Program-made: the position numbers and the translations under genes
Notes under the pieces: model-generated
Told to the model about the DNA's origin: nothing
Seen by the model: the letters and a program-made list of their open reading frames with translations, nothing else
The model's database searches: none
Shown: piece after piece, positions 23,389 to 33,666 of the stretch
Layout: every line of letters starts with the position of its first letter
How positions within the stretch are numbered: the first letter of the stretch is position 1
Assembly: GCF_001545155.1 (NCBI RefSeq)
Contig: NZ_CP014226.1
Location: 2,466,749 to 2,528,927, forward strand
DNA length: 62,179 bases
Source of the DNA: Halomonas chromatireducens
GTDB taxonomy: Bacteria; Pseudomonadota; Gammaproteobacteria; Pseudomonadales; Halomonadaceae
Reading direction: 5' to 3'

Positions 23389-26300
23389 ATGCTGGAGACA
23401 TCCGAGCTGCGACAAGGCGAGCTGCATATGGCCCTTCCCGACGACTTCCTCCCCGACGATGACGTTCCCGCTCCGCTCAGGCCCGCCCTGGGCAAGGCCT
23501 GGCAGCGGCTGAGCGACAGCCTGGCCCAGGCCGACAATGTCGCCGAGATGACGGGGCAGGAGCGGCCCTCGGAGAGCTGGGAGGCGCTCGATGAACAGCG
23601 CCGCCGCCAGCTGGCCCGGGTGCTGGTCATCTCCGACTTCGTGCTCGATACCCTGGTGCGCCATCCCGACTGGCTGTTGCATCTGGATGCCGGCGGCGAG
23701 CTGGAGGCGGCCCCCGACGAGGCGACGCTGCGCGATACGCTGGGCGAGCGGCTGGAAGCGGCCGAGGACGAGGCTGCCCTGCATGCGGCCATCCGTCGGT
23801 TTCGGCGTGCGCGCATGCTGGGCATCGTGTGGCGCGACCTGACACGGCCTGCCGGCGTGGACATGTGGCATACCAGCGCGGCGGTTTCCCGCCTCGCGGA
23901 GGTGTGCCTGGATGGCGCCCTGGGCTGGCTTGAAGCTCATCTCGAGCCCCGCTGGGGGCGCCCCGCCCCGCGTGACGACGGCAGGGAGCAGCGCCTGGTG
24001 GTGCTGGGCATGGGCAAGCTCGGCGCCGGCGAGCTGAATCTCTCCTCGGATATCGACCTGATCTTCGCCTACGCCGAGACAGGCGAGACCCAGGGCGGCC
24101 GCAAGGCGCTCGAGCACCAGGAGTATTTCACCAAGCTGGGGCAGCGGCTGATCACCGCCCTGGACGCGGTGACCGCCGATGGCTTCGCTTTTCGCGTCGA
24201 CATGCGGCTGCGCCCGCTGGGCGACGGCGGGCCCCTGGTGGGCAACTTCGCCTCGCTGGCCTCCTACTACCAGGACCAGGGGCGCGAATGGGAGCGCTAC
24301 GCCCTGCTCAAGGCGCGGCCGGTCGCCGGCGATCTGGAGGCGGGCGGCGAGCTGCTGGCCAACCTGCGGCCCTTCGTCTATCGCAAGTACCTCGACTTCG
24401 GTGCCATCGAGTCGCTGCGCGAGATGAAGGGGCTCATCAACCGCGAGGTGAAGCGCAAGGGCATGCAGGCCAATATCAAGCTCGGCCCCGGCGGCATCCG
24501 CGAGGTGGAGTTCGTGGTCCAGGCCTTCCAGCTGATTCGCGGCGGGCGCGACACGGAGCTCCAGGTGACCTCGCTCAAGACCGCGCTGGAGCGGCTCCCC
24601 GACGTGGGGCTGCTGCCCCAGGAGGTGGTCGATGAGCTGCTGCCGGACTATGTCTTCCTGCGCGACCTGGAACATGCCCTGCAGGCGCTGGAGGACCGTC
24701 AGACCCAGAGCCTGCCCGGCGACGACCAGGACCGCGAGCGGGTGGCGCTGGCACTGGACATGGAAGACTGGCCGGGGGTGATCGCCCGCCTCGACGAGGT
24801 GCGTGAGCGGGTGCGTCAGCACTTCGACGCGGTGATCGCCGACCCGGAGGGGGAAAACGGGGGTGAAAACGAAGAGAGCGACGAGGCGGAGGATGGCAGT
24901 GCCGGCTCGCTCGAGGCGTGGCGTTCGCTGTGGCAGGGCGAGCTCAACCAGGAGGAGAGCCTGGAACTGCTGACCCAGACCGATTTCTCCGCGCCGGACA
25001 CGGCCTTGCGCCGGCTCGTGTCGCTGCGTGAGTCGCGCCAGGTGCAGGCGATGCAGCGCATCGGCTACCAGCGCCTGGATGCCCTGATGCCGATGCTGCT
25101 CAACGCCGTCGCCGAGAGCGAGAACCCGGATACCGCGCTGGAGCGTGTCCTGCCGCTGGTCGAGTCGGTGCTGCGGCGCACCGCCTACCTGGCGCTGCTG
25201 CGCGAGAATCCCGAGGCCCTGAGCCACCTGATGCGACTGTGTGGTGCCAGCCCCTGGATCGCCGAGCAGCTGGCCCGCTTCCCGCTACTGCTCGATGAGC
25301 TGCTGACCCCTGAAACGCTCTATACCCCCGCCGACAAGGCGCGGCTGGCCGATGAGCTGCGCCAGGCGCTGGGTCGCATTCCGGAGGATGACGAGGAGGC
25401 CCAGCTCGAGGCGCTGCGGGTCTTCAAGCACGCCCACGTGCTGCGGGTTGCTGCCTCGGATATCGCCGGCACTCGCCACCTGATGAAGGTCAGCGACTAC
25501 CTTACCTATATCGCCGAGGTGCTGCTGGAGGCGGTGCTTTCCATGGCCTGGCGGCATCTGGTGCGCAAGCACGGCTACCCGGCGCGTGGGGATGGCTCCC
25601 GGGCCGGTGCCGAGCCGGAGTTCCTGATCATCGGCTACGGCAAGCTGGGAGGCATCGAGCTGGGCTACGGTTCGGACCTGGACCTGGTGTTCGTCCATGA
25701 TGCCGATGCCAACGCCAGCACCGATGGTCCTCGTCCCGTCGACGTGGCGGTTTTTTTCACCCCCCTGGGGCAGCGCATCATCCACCTGCTGACGGCGGTG
25801 ACCCCGGCCGGCACGCTCTATGAAGTAGACATGCGCCTGCGGCCCTCGGGCAATTCTGGCCTGCTGGTGACCTCGCTGACTGCCTTCGCCGACTATCAGC
25901 GCAACCAGGCCTGGACCTGGGAGCACCAGGCGCTGGTTCGAGCCCGGGTGGTGGCCGGCAACCCACAGTTGGCAGAGGGTTTCCATGCGGTGCGCCAGGA
26001 GATTCTCGGCCGCAGCCGCGACGTCGAGGCGCTGCGCCAGGAGGTGGTGGCGATGCGACGCAAGATGCGCGACCACCTGGGCAGCAAGGGCGAATCCGGT
26101 ACCTTCGACCTGAAGCAGGACGCCGGCGGCATGATCGACATCGAGTTCATCTGCCAGTTCGCGGTGCTCTCCATGGGGCACGACACGCCCGAGCTGCTCC
26201 AGTGGAGCGACAACATGCGCATCCTCGAGACCCTGGAGAGCAGCGGCCGCCTGCCCGCCGACGACTGTCGGCGCCTGCGCGAAGCCTACCTGGCCTACCG

Positions 26301-26421
26301 CAGCGCCGTTCACCGTACCTCGCTGACCCGCGAAGCGTCTCGCGGTGATGACAGTGACTTCCAGGCGCACCGGCAGGTCGTGATCGATGCCTGGCAGCGG
26401 TTGCTCGAACCGTCGACATGA
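23389..26421 (+). CDS. glnE: Bifunctional glutamine synthetase adenylyltransferase/deadenylase GlnE
   Basis: The 1010-residue protein has two nucleotidyltransferase domains. The N-terminal one carries GMGKLGAGELNLSSDIDLIF (deadenylylating) and the C-terminal one GYGKLGGIELGYGSDLDLVF (adenylylating). Each is followed by a GlnD-UR_UTase helical block (GPGGIREVEFVVQ and QDAGGMIDIEFICQ). GlnE tunes glutamine synthetase to nitrogen status together with PII. An acidic insertion (about 485-503, GENGGENEESDEAEDG) precedes the central linker. The first ATG is 23389; ATG 23428 is an alternative start. Confidence 0.97.
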   Translation: MLETSELRQGELHMALPDDFLPDDDVPAPLRPALGKAWQRLSDSLAQADNVAEMTGQERPSESWEALDEQRRRQLARVLVISDFVLDTLVRHPDWLLHLDAGGELEAAPDEATLRDTLGERLEAAEDEAALHAAIRRFRRARMLGIVWRDLTRPAGVDMWHTSAAVSRLAEVCLDGALGWLEAHLEPRWGRPAPRDDGREQRLVVLGMGKLGAGELNLSSDIDLIFAYAETGETQGGRKALEHQEYFTKLGQRLITALDAVTADGFAFRVDMRLRPLGDGGPLVGNFASLASYYQDQGREWERYALLKARPVAGDLEAGGELLANLRPFVYRKYLDFGAIESLREMKGLINREVKRKGMQANIKLGPGGIREVEFVVQAFQLIRGGRDTELQVTSLKTALERLPDVGLLPQEVVDELLPDYVFLRDLEHALQALEDRQTQSLPGDDQDRERVALALDMEDWPGVIARLDEVRERVRQHFDAVIADPEGENGGENEESDEAEDGSAGSLEAWRSLWQGELNQEESLELLTQTDFSAPDTALRRLVSLRESRQVQAMQRIGYQRLDALMPMLLNAVAESENPDTALERVLPLVESVLRRTAYLALLRENPEALSHLMRLCGASPWIAEQLARFPLLLDELLTPETLYTPADKARLADELRQALGRIPEDDEEAQLEALRVFKHAHVLRVAASDIAGTRHLMKVSDYLTYIAEVLLEAVLSMAWRHLVRKHGYPARGDGSRAGAEPEFLIIGYGKLGGIELGYGSDLDLVFVHDADANASTDGPRPVDVAVFFTPLGQRIIHLLTAVTPAGTLYEVDMRLRPSGNSGLLVTSLTAFADYQRNQAWTWEHQALVRARVVAGNPQLAEGFHAVRQEILGRSRDVEALRQEVVAMRRKMRDHLGSKGESGTFDLKQDAGGMIDIEFICQFAVLSMGHDTPELLQWSDNMRILETLESSGRLPADDCRRLREAYLAYRSAVHRTSLTREASRGDDSDFQAHRQVVIDAWQRLLEPST

Positions 26422-26510
26422 AATCAGAACCGGCCTTGTCGGGGCGCGGTTCCTTCCGCTATCTCGCAGGCATTTGTGCAGTGTTTCCCTAACACGAAAG
26501 AGACAACGAG

Positions 26511-26948
26511 ATGAACAAAGTACTGGTACTGCACGGCCCCAATCTCAACCTGCTGGGTACCCGCCAGCCGGAGATCTACGGCAGCGAGACCCTCAACGAC
26601 ATCAACAATGCCCTCTACGAGAAGGCGGCGATGAACGGCTGGGACGTCACCTGTCGCCAGAGCAACCACGAGGGCGAACTGATCGATGCGATCCATGCCG
26701 CCCGTGTCGACGGCACCGCGGCGATCATCATCAACCCCGCCGCCTATACCCACACCTCGGTGGCGATCCTCGATGCGCTCAACGCCTTCGACGGCACGGT
26801 TATCGAGGTGCATCTCTCCAACGTGCACAAGCGTGAGAGTTTCCGTCATCACTCCTATGTCTCGCTGCGTGCCGACGGCGTTATCGCCGGGCTCGGCAGC
26901 CAGGGCTACCTGGCCGCGCTGGATTCTTTGATCAGGGGTGCCGGGTAG
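26511..26948 (+). CDS. aroQ: 3-dehydroquinate dehydratase, type II (AroQ)
   Basis: The 145-residue enzyme has [18 protein letters not shown] (catalytic arginine and tyrosine), [50 protein letters not shown] and [14 protein letters not shown]. All are hallmarks of the dodecameric type II dehydroquinase of the shikimate pathway. It follows glnE with its own ribosome site (AAAGAGACAACGAG). An intrinsic terminator follows 45 bp after the stop. Confidence 0.97.
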   Translation: MNKVLVLHGPNLNLLGTRQPEIYGSETLNDINNALYEKAAMNGWDVTCRQSNHEGELIDAIHAARVDGTAAIIINPAAYTHTSVAILDALNAFDGTVIEVHLSNVHKRESFRHHSYVSLRADGVIAGLGSQGYLAALDSLIRGAG

Positions 26949-26992
26949 CCCCGAGCGGGCTGATAACAGCCCTGCGCAAGCTACTCTTCTGT

Positions 26993-27030
26993 TCGGGCCA
27001 GCCAACTGGCGGGCCCGATTTGTTGTTTTT
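26993..27030 (+). terminator. Intrinsic terminator after aroQ
   Basis: TCGGGCCAGCC pairs with GGCGGGCCCGA (11 bp, one mismatch, loop AACT) and is followed by TTTGTTGTTTTT. It ends the aroQ transcript before the nap promoter region. Confidence 0.85.
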
Positions 27031-27065
27031 ATGTAACAAAGCCTGGCAGGGGTGGAATATTAGCT

Positions 27066-27082
27066 ACCCTGAAAGTCAGGGT
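27066..27082 (+). promoter_or_regulatory. Inverted repeat in the nap promoter region
   Basis: ACCCTGA-AAG-TCAGGGT is a perfect 7-3-7 inverted repeat 39 bp before napE. An AATAATCT element that could act as a -10 box lies just downstream, so the repeat would overlap the -35 area. It does not fit the FNR consensus or the NarP 7-2-7 pattern well. An operator or short hairpin are both possible. Confidence 0.4.
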
Positions 27083-27120
27083 GACCAATAATCTGCTATC
27101 GGGTAATGAGGGGGAGTGGC

Positions 27121-27294
27121 ATGGAAGACCCGGATACCTTGGCACCGGAGGAGCGTAAGAAGAAGGAGCTAAAGTTGTTCCTCTTCATTGCTATTTTGCT
27201 GTTTCCGATCCTGGCGATAGCCCTGGTCGGAAGCTTCGGCTTCTCCGTATGGATTTACCAGACCTTCACCGGCCCACCCGGGCCCCCGGGCTGA
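27121..27294 (+). CDS. napE: Periplasmic nitrate reductase subunit NapE
   Basis: This 57-residue single-pass membrane protein has a charged N-terminus (EERKKKELKLF) and one helix (LFIAILLFPILAIALVGSFG), followed by FSVWIYQTFTGPPGPPG. This is the NapE pattern. The start is ATG 27121 behind GAGGGGGAG; the in-frame ATG at 27106 overlaps that site and is less likely. NapE heads nap operons in many proteobacteria, but its role is not settled. The glycine/proline tail ends 7 bp before napF. Confidence 0.85.
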   Translation: MEDPDTLAPEERKKKELKLFLFIAILLFPILAIALVGSFGFSVWIYQTFTGPPGPPG

Positions 27295-27301
27295 GGGCCG
27301 C

Positions 27302-27799
27302 ATGACAAAAACGAATAACAACAGACGTCGGCAATTCTTTCGCTCCCTTGGCGGACATGGCCCGATCCAGCGGCCTCCCTGGACCGGCGATGACTTCACC
27401 GAGCGCTGCGTTCGCTGTGCAGCCTGTATCGACGCCTGCCCCGAGCAGGTGCTGTTCCACGGCGGGGGCGGCTATCCCGAGATCCGTTTCAAGCACGAAG
27501 GCTGCACCCTGTGTCGCGCCTGTGTCGACGCCTGCGACGAGCCTGTCTTCGATATCCGGCGCAACGCCTTTCCCTGGCGAGCCCGCATCGAAGCCCACTG
27601 CCTGGCACTGGCCGATATCCACTGCCAGAGCTGCCAGGATGCCTGTGAATGGCATGCGATCGCCTTTCCCCCGCAGTTGGGGCGCCCCCCCAAGCCGCGG
27701 CTGAACCTCGAGGCCTGTACCGGCTGCGGTGCCTGCCAGGCCCAGTGTCCCAATCACGCCATCACAATGACAAGCGAGGAGATGGCCCATGCCGAATGA
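27302..27799 (+). CDS. napF: Ferredoxin-type protein NapF
   Basis: The 165-residue cytoplasmic iron-sulfur protein has 4Fe-4S motifs CVRCAACIDACPE (Cys36-46), CTLCRACVDACDEP (Cys68-78) and CTGCGACQAQCPNHA (Cys139-149), plus CQSCQDAC (108-115). NapF interacts with NapA before export and is thought to help deliver or reduce its iron-sulfur/molybdenum centre. It overlaps napD by 11 nt. Confidence 0.95.
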   Translation: MTKTNNNRRRQFFRSLGGHGPIQRPPWTGDDFTERCVRCAACIDACPEQVLFHGGGGYPEIRFKHEGCTLCRACVDACDEPVFDIRRNAFPWRARIEAHCLALADIHCQSCQDACEWHAIAFPPQLGRPPKPRLNLEACTGCGACQAQCPNHAITMTSEEMAHAE

Positions 27800-28100
27800 T
27801 GCCCTGCATATCGCCAGTTTTCTGGTCCATGTCCAACCGGAGGAGTGCAAGACGGTGGCGCAATGGCTGGCTGCCCAGCCCGACAGTGAGATTCGTGCCG
27901 AGGATCCGTCCGGCAAGCTCGTGGTGGTGATGGAGAGTGAGCGAGAGGGCCGCATTCTCGACCTGATCGATGCGGTTCAAACCCGCCCCGGCGTGCTGGG
28001 TGCGGCCCTGGTCTATCACCAGATGCTCGAGCCTGGTACCGCCGATGAACCCGCCGACTCCGTGGAACAACAAGCCCCAGCAGAAGGGATGCCGACATGA
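27789..28100 (+). CDS. napD: NapA maturation chaperone NapD
   Basis: The 103-residue protein has the NapD core: [40 protein letters not shown] and [13 protein letters not shown]. It binds the Tat signal peptide of NapA to delay export until the cofactor is inserted. It overlaps napF upstream and, by 4 nt, napA downstream, which fits co-translation of chaperone and client. The C-terminal tail is glutamine- and proline-rich. Confidence 0.95.
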   Translation: MPNDALHIASFLVHVQPEECKTVAQWLAAQPDSEIRAEDPSGKLVVVMESEREGRILDLIDAVQTRPGVLGAALVYHQMLEPGTADEPADSVEQQAPAEGMPT

Positions 28101-30601
28101 AGTTGACTCGCCGTGAATTTGCCAAGGCCAATGCGGCAGCCGTTGCGGCTGCCACCGCCGGAATGGTCCTGCCGGCCGGTGCCAGTAACCTGATCACCAA
28201 CGCCGAACTGACGCAGCTCAACTGGAACAAGGCACCCTGTCGCTTCTGTGGGGTGGGTTGCAGTGTGATGGTGGGCACCCAGAACAACCGTATCGTTGCC
28301 ACTCACGGCGATGCCCAGTCGGAGGTCAACCGTGGGCTCAACTGCGTGAAGGGCTACTTCCTTTCCAAGATCCTCTACGGTCAGGACCGGTTGCAGCAGC
28401 CGATGTTACGCAAGCGCAACGGCGTCTACGACAAGCGGGGCGACTTCGAACCGGTCTCCTGGGACGAGGCCCTTGACCTGATGGCCGACAAGTTCAAGAG
28501 TGCCATTCGGGAACACGGCCCCGACAGCGTCGCCATGTTCGGCTCCGGACAGTGGACCATCTGGGAAGGCTATGCGGCCAGCAAGCTGTTCAAGGCAGGG
28601 CTGCGCACCAACAACATCGACCCCAACGCTCGTCACTGCATGGCCTCGGCGGTGTTCGCCTTCATGCGCACTTTCGGCTCTGATGAGCCCATGGGCGTCT
28701 ACGACGACATCGAGCATGCCAATGCCTTCGTGCTGTGGGGCTCCAACATGGCGGAGATGCACCCGATCCTGTGGACCCGGGTCACCGACCGCCGGCTCTC
28801 ATTTCCTGACACTCGGGTAGCCGTGCTCTCTACCTTCGAGCACCGCAGCTTCGACCTGGCCGACATCCCCATGGTGATGAAGCCCAATGCCGATGTGGTG
28901 ATCCTCAACTACATCGCCAACCACATCATCCAGACCGACCGGGTCGATCGTGACTTCGTCGATAGCCATACGAACTTCGTACGCGCCGTGGACGACATCG
29001 GCTACGGCCTGCGGGACGAACATCCGCTGCAGCAGGCAGCCGCCAACGCCGATGACCCCAACCGCTGGACAGAGATGAGTTTCGACGAATTTGCCGACCA
29101 TGTCTCTGACTTTACCCTGGAGCGGGCGGCGCGGGAGTCCGGCGTCTCCGAGAGCCGGCTCGAGCAGATGGCGGAGCTCTATGCCGACCCCGATATCAAG
29201 GTGATGACCTTCTGGACCATGGGTGTGAACCAGCACACCCGCGGCGTGTGGGTGAACAACCTGATCTATAACCTGCACCTGCTGACCGGCAAGATTTCCG
29301 AGCCCGGCAACAGCCCCTTCTCGCTGACCGGCCAGCCATCGGCTTGCGGCACGGCTCGTGAGGTAGGCACCTTCGCCCACCGCCTGCCGGCGGACCGGGT
29401 GGTCACCAACCCTGAGCACCGCGCCTTTGCCGAGGAGGTCTGGAAGCTTCCCGAGGGAACTATCCCCAGCAAGGTGGGTTTCCACGCAGTCGAGCAAAGC
29501 CGCAAGCTGAAGGATGGCGAGATCAAGGTCTACTGGACCCAGGTGTGCAACAACATGCAGGCAGGGCCCAATACCCAGCAGGAGATCCTGCCGGGCTGGC
29601 GTAATCCAGAGGCCTTCGTCATCGTCTCCGATATCTATCCCACCGCCTCGGCACAGGCCGCCGACCTGATCCTGCCGGCTGCCTCCTGGGTGGAGAAGGA
29701 AGGTGCCTTCGGCAACTCCGAGCGTCGCACTCAGTTCTTCCACCAGCTGGTCGATGCACCGGGAGAGGCCCGCTCAGACCTCTGGCAGCTGGTCGAGTTC
29801 TCCAAGCGCATCCGGGTCGATGAGGTATGGCCTTCCGAGCAGCTTGAAAAGGCTCCTGAGCTCCGGGACAAGACCCTTTTCGATCTGCTCTACGCCAACG
29901 GGCAGGTGGATCGCTACCCGCTCTCGGACATGGAGGAGGGCTACGCCAACCGGGAAGCGGAAGCGTTCGGCTTCTATATCCAGAAGGGGCTGTTCGAGGA
30001 GTACGCCCGCTTCGGTCGTGGCAAGGGCAAGGACCTGGACGACTTCGATAACTACCACCAGAACCGCGGCAAGCGCTGGCCGGTAGTAGACGGGGAGGAA
30101 ACCCTGTGGCGCTATCGCGAAGGACTCGACCCCTATGTAGAGGAGGGGCGGGGCGTGCAGTTCTATGCCAAGCCTGATGACCGGGCGCTGATCTTCGCCG
30201 TACCCGACGAGCCGCCCCCCGAATCGCCGGACGATGAATTTCCCTACTGGCTCTCGACCGGACGGGTGCTGGAGCATTGGCATACTGGTTCGATGACACG
30301 CCGGGTCCCCGAGCTGCATCGAGCGGTACCGGCGGCGTTGCTGTACATGCATCCCGAAGATGCCCGTGCAGAGGGTATGCGGCGCGGCAGCGAGGTGAAG
30401 GTGATCAGCCGGCGCGGCGAGGTGCGTCTGCGGGTCGAGACACGGGGCCGGGTTACCCCGCCGCAGGGGCTGGTCTACGTGCCCTTCTTCGATGCCAATC
30501 GGCTGATCAATAACGTGGTGCTGGATGCCACGGACCCGATCTCCAAGCAGACGGACTTCAAGAAGTGTGCGGTCCGTCTGGAACTGATCAGCCTGGCCTG
30601 A
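28097..30601 (+). CDS. napA: Periplasmic nitrate reductase catalytic subunit NapA
   Basis: The 834-residue molybdoenzyme starts with a Tat signal ([20 protein letters not shown]). The 4Fe-4S cluster cysteines are 48, 51, 55 and 83 (CRFCGVGC and NCVKGY), and the molybdenum ligand is Cys181 in NARHCMAS. Bis-MGD binding segments include [12 protein letters not shown] and [15 protein letters not shown]; the C-terminal molydopterin dinucleotide-binding domain starts near [14 protein letters not shown]. It reduces nitrate to nitrite in the periplasm using electrons from NapB and NapC. Length is normal and it appears intact. Confidence 0.97.
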   Translation: MKLTRREFAKANAAAVAAATAGMVLPAGASNLITNAELTQLNWNKAPCRFCGVGCSVMVGTQNNRIVATHGDAQSEVNRGLNCVKGYFLSKILYGQDRLQQPMLRKRNGVYDKRGDFEPVSWDEALDLMADKFKSAIREHGPDSVAMFGSGQWTIWEGYAASKLFKAGLRTNNIDPNARHCMASAVFAFMRTFGSDEPMGVYDDIEHANAFVLWGSNMAEMHPILWTRVTDRRLSFPDTRVAVLSTFEHRSFDLADIPMVMKPNADVVILNYIANHIIQTDRVDRDFVDSHTNFVRAVDDIGYGLRDEHPLQQAAANADDPNRWTEMSFDEFADHVSDFTLERAARESGVSESRLEQMAELYADPDIKVMTFWTMGVNQHTRGVWVNNLIYNLHLLTGKISEPGNSPFSLTGQPSACGTAREVGTFAHRLPADRVVTNPEHRAFAEEVWKLPEGTIPSKVGFHAVEQSRKLKDGEIKVYWTQVCNNMQAGPNTQQEILPGWRNPEAFVIVSDIYPTASAQAADLILPAASWVEKEGAFGNSERRTQFFHQLVDAPGEARSDLWQLVEFSKRIRVDEVWPSEQLEKAPELRDKTLFDLLYANGQVDRYPLSDMEEGYANREAEAFGFYIQKGLFEEYARFGRGKGKDLDDFDNYHQNRGKRWPVVDGEETLWRYREGLDPYVEEGRGVQFYAKPDDRALIFAVPDEPPPESPDDEFPYWLSTGRVLEHWHTGSMTRRVPELHRAVPAALLYMHPEDARAEGMRRGSEVKVISRRGEVRLRVETRGRVTPPQGLVYVPFFDANRLINNVVLDATDPISKQTDFKKCAVRLELISLA

Positions 30602-30625
30602 GGCCGAGACGCAAGGAGAAATGCA

Positions 30626-31117
30626 ATGAAATGGCTCACACTGCTCAGTCTTGCGCTGGCGCTGGTCGTCGCCGGCCTGGTAATCGCCGAAGAGCACCGC
30701 GACGATTCTGCACCGGACGGCCTGCGTCCGGGTGGTACCCTCAGCCAGTCCCTGCCGGCTCCACCGCTGGCCGGCGAGCCCCGGGACGCGGGGCGTGAAG
30801 TGCTCAACTACCCCGAGCAGCCCCCGGTCATTCCCCACGGCATTCGCGACTATCAGGTCGATGCCCGTGCCAATCGCTGCCTGACCTGCCACAGCCGCAG
30901 CGAGGCGGTACAGGCCGGCGCCCCCATGGTCAGCATCAGCCACTTCCGTGACCGTCATCAGCAGGTGCTGGCGGCGGTATCGCCGGACCGCTACTTCTGC
31001 ACCCAGTGTCATGTGCCTCAGACCGATGCCAGTCCCATCGTCCCCAACACCTTCCTCACCGTCGACGAGGTGCTGGGCGACATGCTCCGGGAGCGGCGTG
31101 ATGGGGGTGGACAATGA
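30626..31117 (+). CDS. napB: Diheme cytochrome c NapB
   Basis: The 163-residue protein has an N-terminal signal/anchor ([18 protein letters not shown]) and two CXXCH heme sites, CLTCH (85-89) and CTQCH (125-129), each with the usual NapB flanks ([25 protein letters not shown]). It passes electrons from NapC to NapA in the periplasm. The start is ATG 30626 with GCAAGGAGAAA upstream, and the stop overlaps napC by 4 nt. Confidence 0.95.
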   Translation: MKWLTLLSLALALVVAGLVIAEEHRDDSAPDGLRPGGTLSQSLPAPPLAGEPRDAGREVLNYPEQPPVIPHGIRDYQVDARANRCLTCHSRSEAVQAGAPMVSISHFRDRHQQVLAAVSPDRYFCTQCHVPQTDASPIVPNTFLTVDEVLGDMLRERRDGGGQ

Positions 31118-31779
31118 AGCGCTGGCTGGCCAGTTACTGGCGTATCCTGTCTCGCCCCAGCATGCACTTCAGCCTGGGATTCCTGACGCTGGGGGGCTTC
31201 ATTGCCGGGGTCTTCTTCTGGGGTGGCTTCAATACCGCGGTGGAGGCCACCAATACCCAGCAGTTCTGCATCTCGTGTCACGAGATGGAGCGCAACCCCT
31301 ACCGGGAAATGCAGGGCACCATCCACGACGTCAACCGCTCCGGGGTCGGCGCTCAGTGTGCGGACTGCCATGTCCCACACGGCTGGACCCACAAGATGGC
31401 GCGAAAGATGGAGGCTTCCAAGGAGGTCTGGGGCTGGATCTTCGGTACCATTCGCACCGAAGAGCAGTTCGAGGACAAGCGGCGTGAGCTGGCAGAGAGG
31501 GAGTGGACCAGGCTCGAAGCCAACGACTCACTGGAGTGTCGCAACTGTCACGACTTCGACTCGATGGACTTTACCATGCAGAGTTCCAGGGCGGCTCGTG
31601 CACACTCGACCACGCTCGCCGAGGGAGAGGCGACCTGCATAACCTGCCACAAGGGCATCGCCCACGAGCTACCGGACATGAGCGACTACCACGGTACCGC
31701 CACCAGGCTACCCGACATCGAATCCTGGGTGGCGCACCTGGAGCGGGATGCTCCGGCGCATGGGCACTCGAGCAACTGA
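31114..31779 (+). CDS. napC: Tetraheme cytochrome c NapC (NapC/NirT family)
   Basis: The 221-residue protein has one N-terminal membrane helix ([19 protein letters not shown]) and four heme motifs: CISCH (52-56), CADCH (82-86), CRNCH (142-146) and CITCH (175-179). Conserved [10 protein letters not shown] and VPHGWTHKM follow the first two. It is the membrane quinol dehydrogenase that feeds NapB/NapA. No napG or napH is present, so this is a NapC-dependent system. A strong terminator follows 22 bp after the stop. Confidence 0.96.
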   Translation: MKRWLASYWRILSRPSMHFSLGFLTLGGFIAGVFFWGGFNTAVEATNTQQFCISCHEMERNPYREMQGTIHDVNRSGVGAQCADCHVPHGWTHKMARKMEASKEVWGWIFGTIRTEEQFEDKRRELAEREWTRLEANDSLECRNCHDFDSMDFTMQSSRAARAHSTTLAEGEATCITCHKGIAHELPDMSDYHGTATRLPDIESWVAHLERDAPAHGHSSN

Positions 31780-31789
31780 CCCCTACCTC

Positions 31790-32065
31790 CTAACCGAAGA
31801 GCCCGGCAGATTCGCAGCTCAATTGATCGTGGTGCGAATCTGCCGGGCTTTTTTCTGCAGCAGCGGCCTGCAGCAGCGGCAGGTACTCCTGCATCAGGGT
31901 GTCGATATCCACGCGAGCGGCATTGGTGCTGATATTGATACCACCCAACAAGGCGCTGCGTCTCGATTGCAATACCCTGGCTTCGTCGAATGCGGCCCTG
32001 GGGGAACGCACCGTGTCGCTGTGCGAGCAGTACGAGCGTCCAGTGGCTGACCTGACAGCAGGCTC
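31790..32065 (-). pseudogene. IclR-family regulator relic
   Basis: Minus-strand translation yields SATGRSYC, then FDEARV, then SALLGGINISTNAARVDID and TLMQEYLPLLQAAAAE. The last two are the typical C-terminal end of IclR-family regulators. In intact members these blocks are separated by much longer sequence, so several internal deletions have occurred. There is no DNA-binding domain. The fragment's last codons overlap the nap terminator region. The rest of the interval up to 32177 holds nothing recognisable. Confidence 0.55.
31801..31854 (+). terminator. Intrinsic terminator of the nap operon
   Basis: A perfect 16-bp stem (GCCCGGCAGATTCGCA with TGCGAATCTGCCGGGC, 16-nt loop) is followed by TTTTTT at 31849-31854. 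It closes the napEFDABC transcript. Confidence 0.92.
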
Positions 32066-32177
32066 GCGAAATATTGGGTCTTGCGGCTGGCTGATGACCA
32101 GGTACGGCTGCTGATTTGGCGTTGCAGGCTGGTGAGGCATACGCTGATTAAAGGGACGCAGGGTTATCACGGGCGAC

Positions 32178-33512
32178 ATGGATCGAGTCGATATGCAACG
32201 CAATGAAGCCGAGAGAAGTGCCGACGTCATCGTGGTGGGTGCCGGCCTGGCCGGCCTTTCAGCGGTGCGGGAGCTCGAAGCGGCTGGACTGAGCTGCCAG
32301 GTAGCGGAGGCGCAGGGCCGTGCTGGCGGGCGTGTCCGCTCCTCAACCGGTGAAAACGGCTACCCGATCGAAGAAGGGGCCCAGTTTCTGAATCAGGACA
32401 TGACGGGCCTCGTCGAGCTGGTGCATGAAGCCGGAATGGAGCTGATGGTGAGCTCGGAAGGCGCGACGGCGGGCCTCGGGGCATCGGGGGTCATTGGAAC
32501 AGATGATTGGTTGGGGGCGATGGATGAGGCATGGCCCGACCTGGTGTCCTATGCGGGCTATCAGAGTGGTCGCCCCGACCGCTCGGTCGCCGAGCTGATT
32601 CAGGAGATTACCTCTGACGCCAAGGGCGCCGCTCTCATGAAAAGCTCGCTCTGTGAGCTGTTATGCCATGAACTCTCCGATATCAGCGCCCAAGGCGTGC
32701 TGGAAATCTATGCCAGGTATGACTCGCAGCGAGAGGATGGGGAATGTCAGGTGACAGGCCCCCTCGCTACCGTCGTCGCCCGGCTTGTCGATGGCCTGTT
32801 ACGTGTGCCTCATTACCACACGGCCGCGATGGCTGTGTCGAGAGTGGCAGGGCCGGGTGGTGATGCATTCGATGTCGCCACCTCTCATGGTGCCTATCGC
32901 GCCGGCGCTGTCATCCTGGCGGTGCCACCGGTCGCCGCCCGTGAGATCGAACTCCCCCCGCCTCTGGCAGACGAGGTTTGCGCCGCCCTTGAGAGCTATA
33001 TACCCGGAGCGATGATCAAGACCACCTTCGTTTATCGTGACGCCTACTGGCGCCAGCCGGCCGACTGGCATGGCGGCCAGCCGATCAGAGAGGTCGTCTG
33101 CATCGATCCGATGGGTGTGACTCTCACGGATACGTCGAGGGTGGGAGAAGACGAGGCACGTTTGACGATGTTCACCGGCGGGGGACGCGCCCCCGATCTG
33201 GCCCAGCTTGCTCAGGCTGAGCGACAATCCGACGCCATCGATCTGCTGGGGCAGGCTTTCGATGACGGTAAGGCAAGGCAACCCATTGAAATGACGGATA
33301 CCGTCTGGGTCCAACATCCCTGGTGTGGCGGCGGGTATAACGCACACATCCGTTTCGGAGGGATGCCGGATGCTGCGGCACGGCTGCGCGGGGTGGAAGG
33401 ACGAGTGCTTTTCGCCTGCTCGGAGATCGCTGAGCGGTTCCCGAGTTACATGGAAGGTGCCTTGGATGCCGGCAGATCCTGTGCGGCTCGTTTGCTTAGG
33501 CTGCTGCGCTAA
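32178..33512 (+). CDS. FAD-dependent flavin amine oxidase family protein
   Basis: The 444-residue enzyme has an N-terminal FAD-binding Rossmann motif (VIVVGAGLAGLSAVRELEAA) followed by AEAQGRAGGRVRSS and EEGAQFLN, as in monoamine and polyamine oxidases. The C-terminus has the second FAD contact region (VLFACSEIAERFPSYMEGAL). Such enzymes oxidise amines with oxygen to give aldehyde, ammonia and peroxide; some relatives desaturate other substrates. The start is ATG 32178 or 32193; no strong ribosome site is seen. No obvious operon partner. Substrate unknown. Confidence 0.8.
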   Translation: MDRVDMQRNEAERSADVIVVGAGLAGLSAVRELEAAGLSCQVAEAQGRAGGRVRSSTGENGYPIEEGAQFLNQDMTGLVELVHEAGMELMVSSEGATAGLGASGVIGTDDWLGAMDEAWPDLVSYAGYQSGRPDRSVAELIQEITSDAKGAALMKSSLCELLCHELSDISAQGVLEIYARYDSQREDGECQVTGPLATVVARLVDGLLRVPHYHTAAMAVSRVAGPGGDAFDVATSHGAYRAGAVILAVPPVAAREIELPPPLADEVCAALESYIPGAMIKTTFVYRDAYWRQPADWHGGQPIREVVCIDPMGVTLTDTSRVGEDEARLTMFTGGGRAPDLAQLAQAERQSDAIDLLGQAFDDGKARQPIEMTDTVWVQHPWCGGGYNAHIRFGGMPDAAARLRGVEGRVLFACSEIAERFPSYMEGALDAGRSCAARLLRLLR

Positions 33513-33666
33513 GCTTCTTGCCGAGAGGAAACGAACGAGTTGGCAGGTGAAGGTGGCTGGGGCAGACTCTCGAGCTGCGAGAGACCGGGCAGATCAAACA
33601 TTAGCATGCTCATTAAAAAGTGCTTATGCTGAAGGCAAGGCCCCTTGCCCGCAACGGAGATAGCTC

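Noticed and set aside
23281..25227. 648-codon minus-strand frame opposite glnE
   Set aside because: glnE is a conserved essential-type gene with both catalytic motifs; the opposite frame is its mirror.
27021..27040. FNR box (TTGTT...AACAA) upstream of napE
   Set aside because: The half-sites are 7 or more bases apart rather than 4, and the T-rich part belongs to the aroQ terminator.
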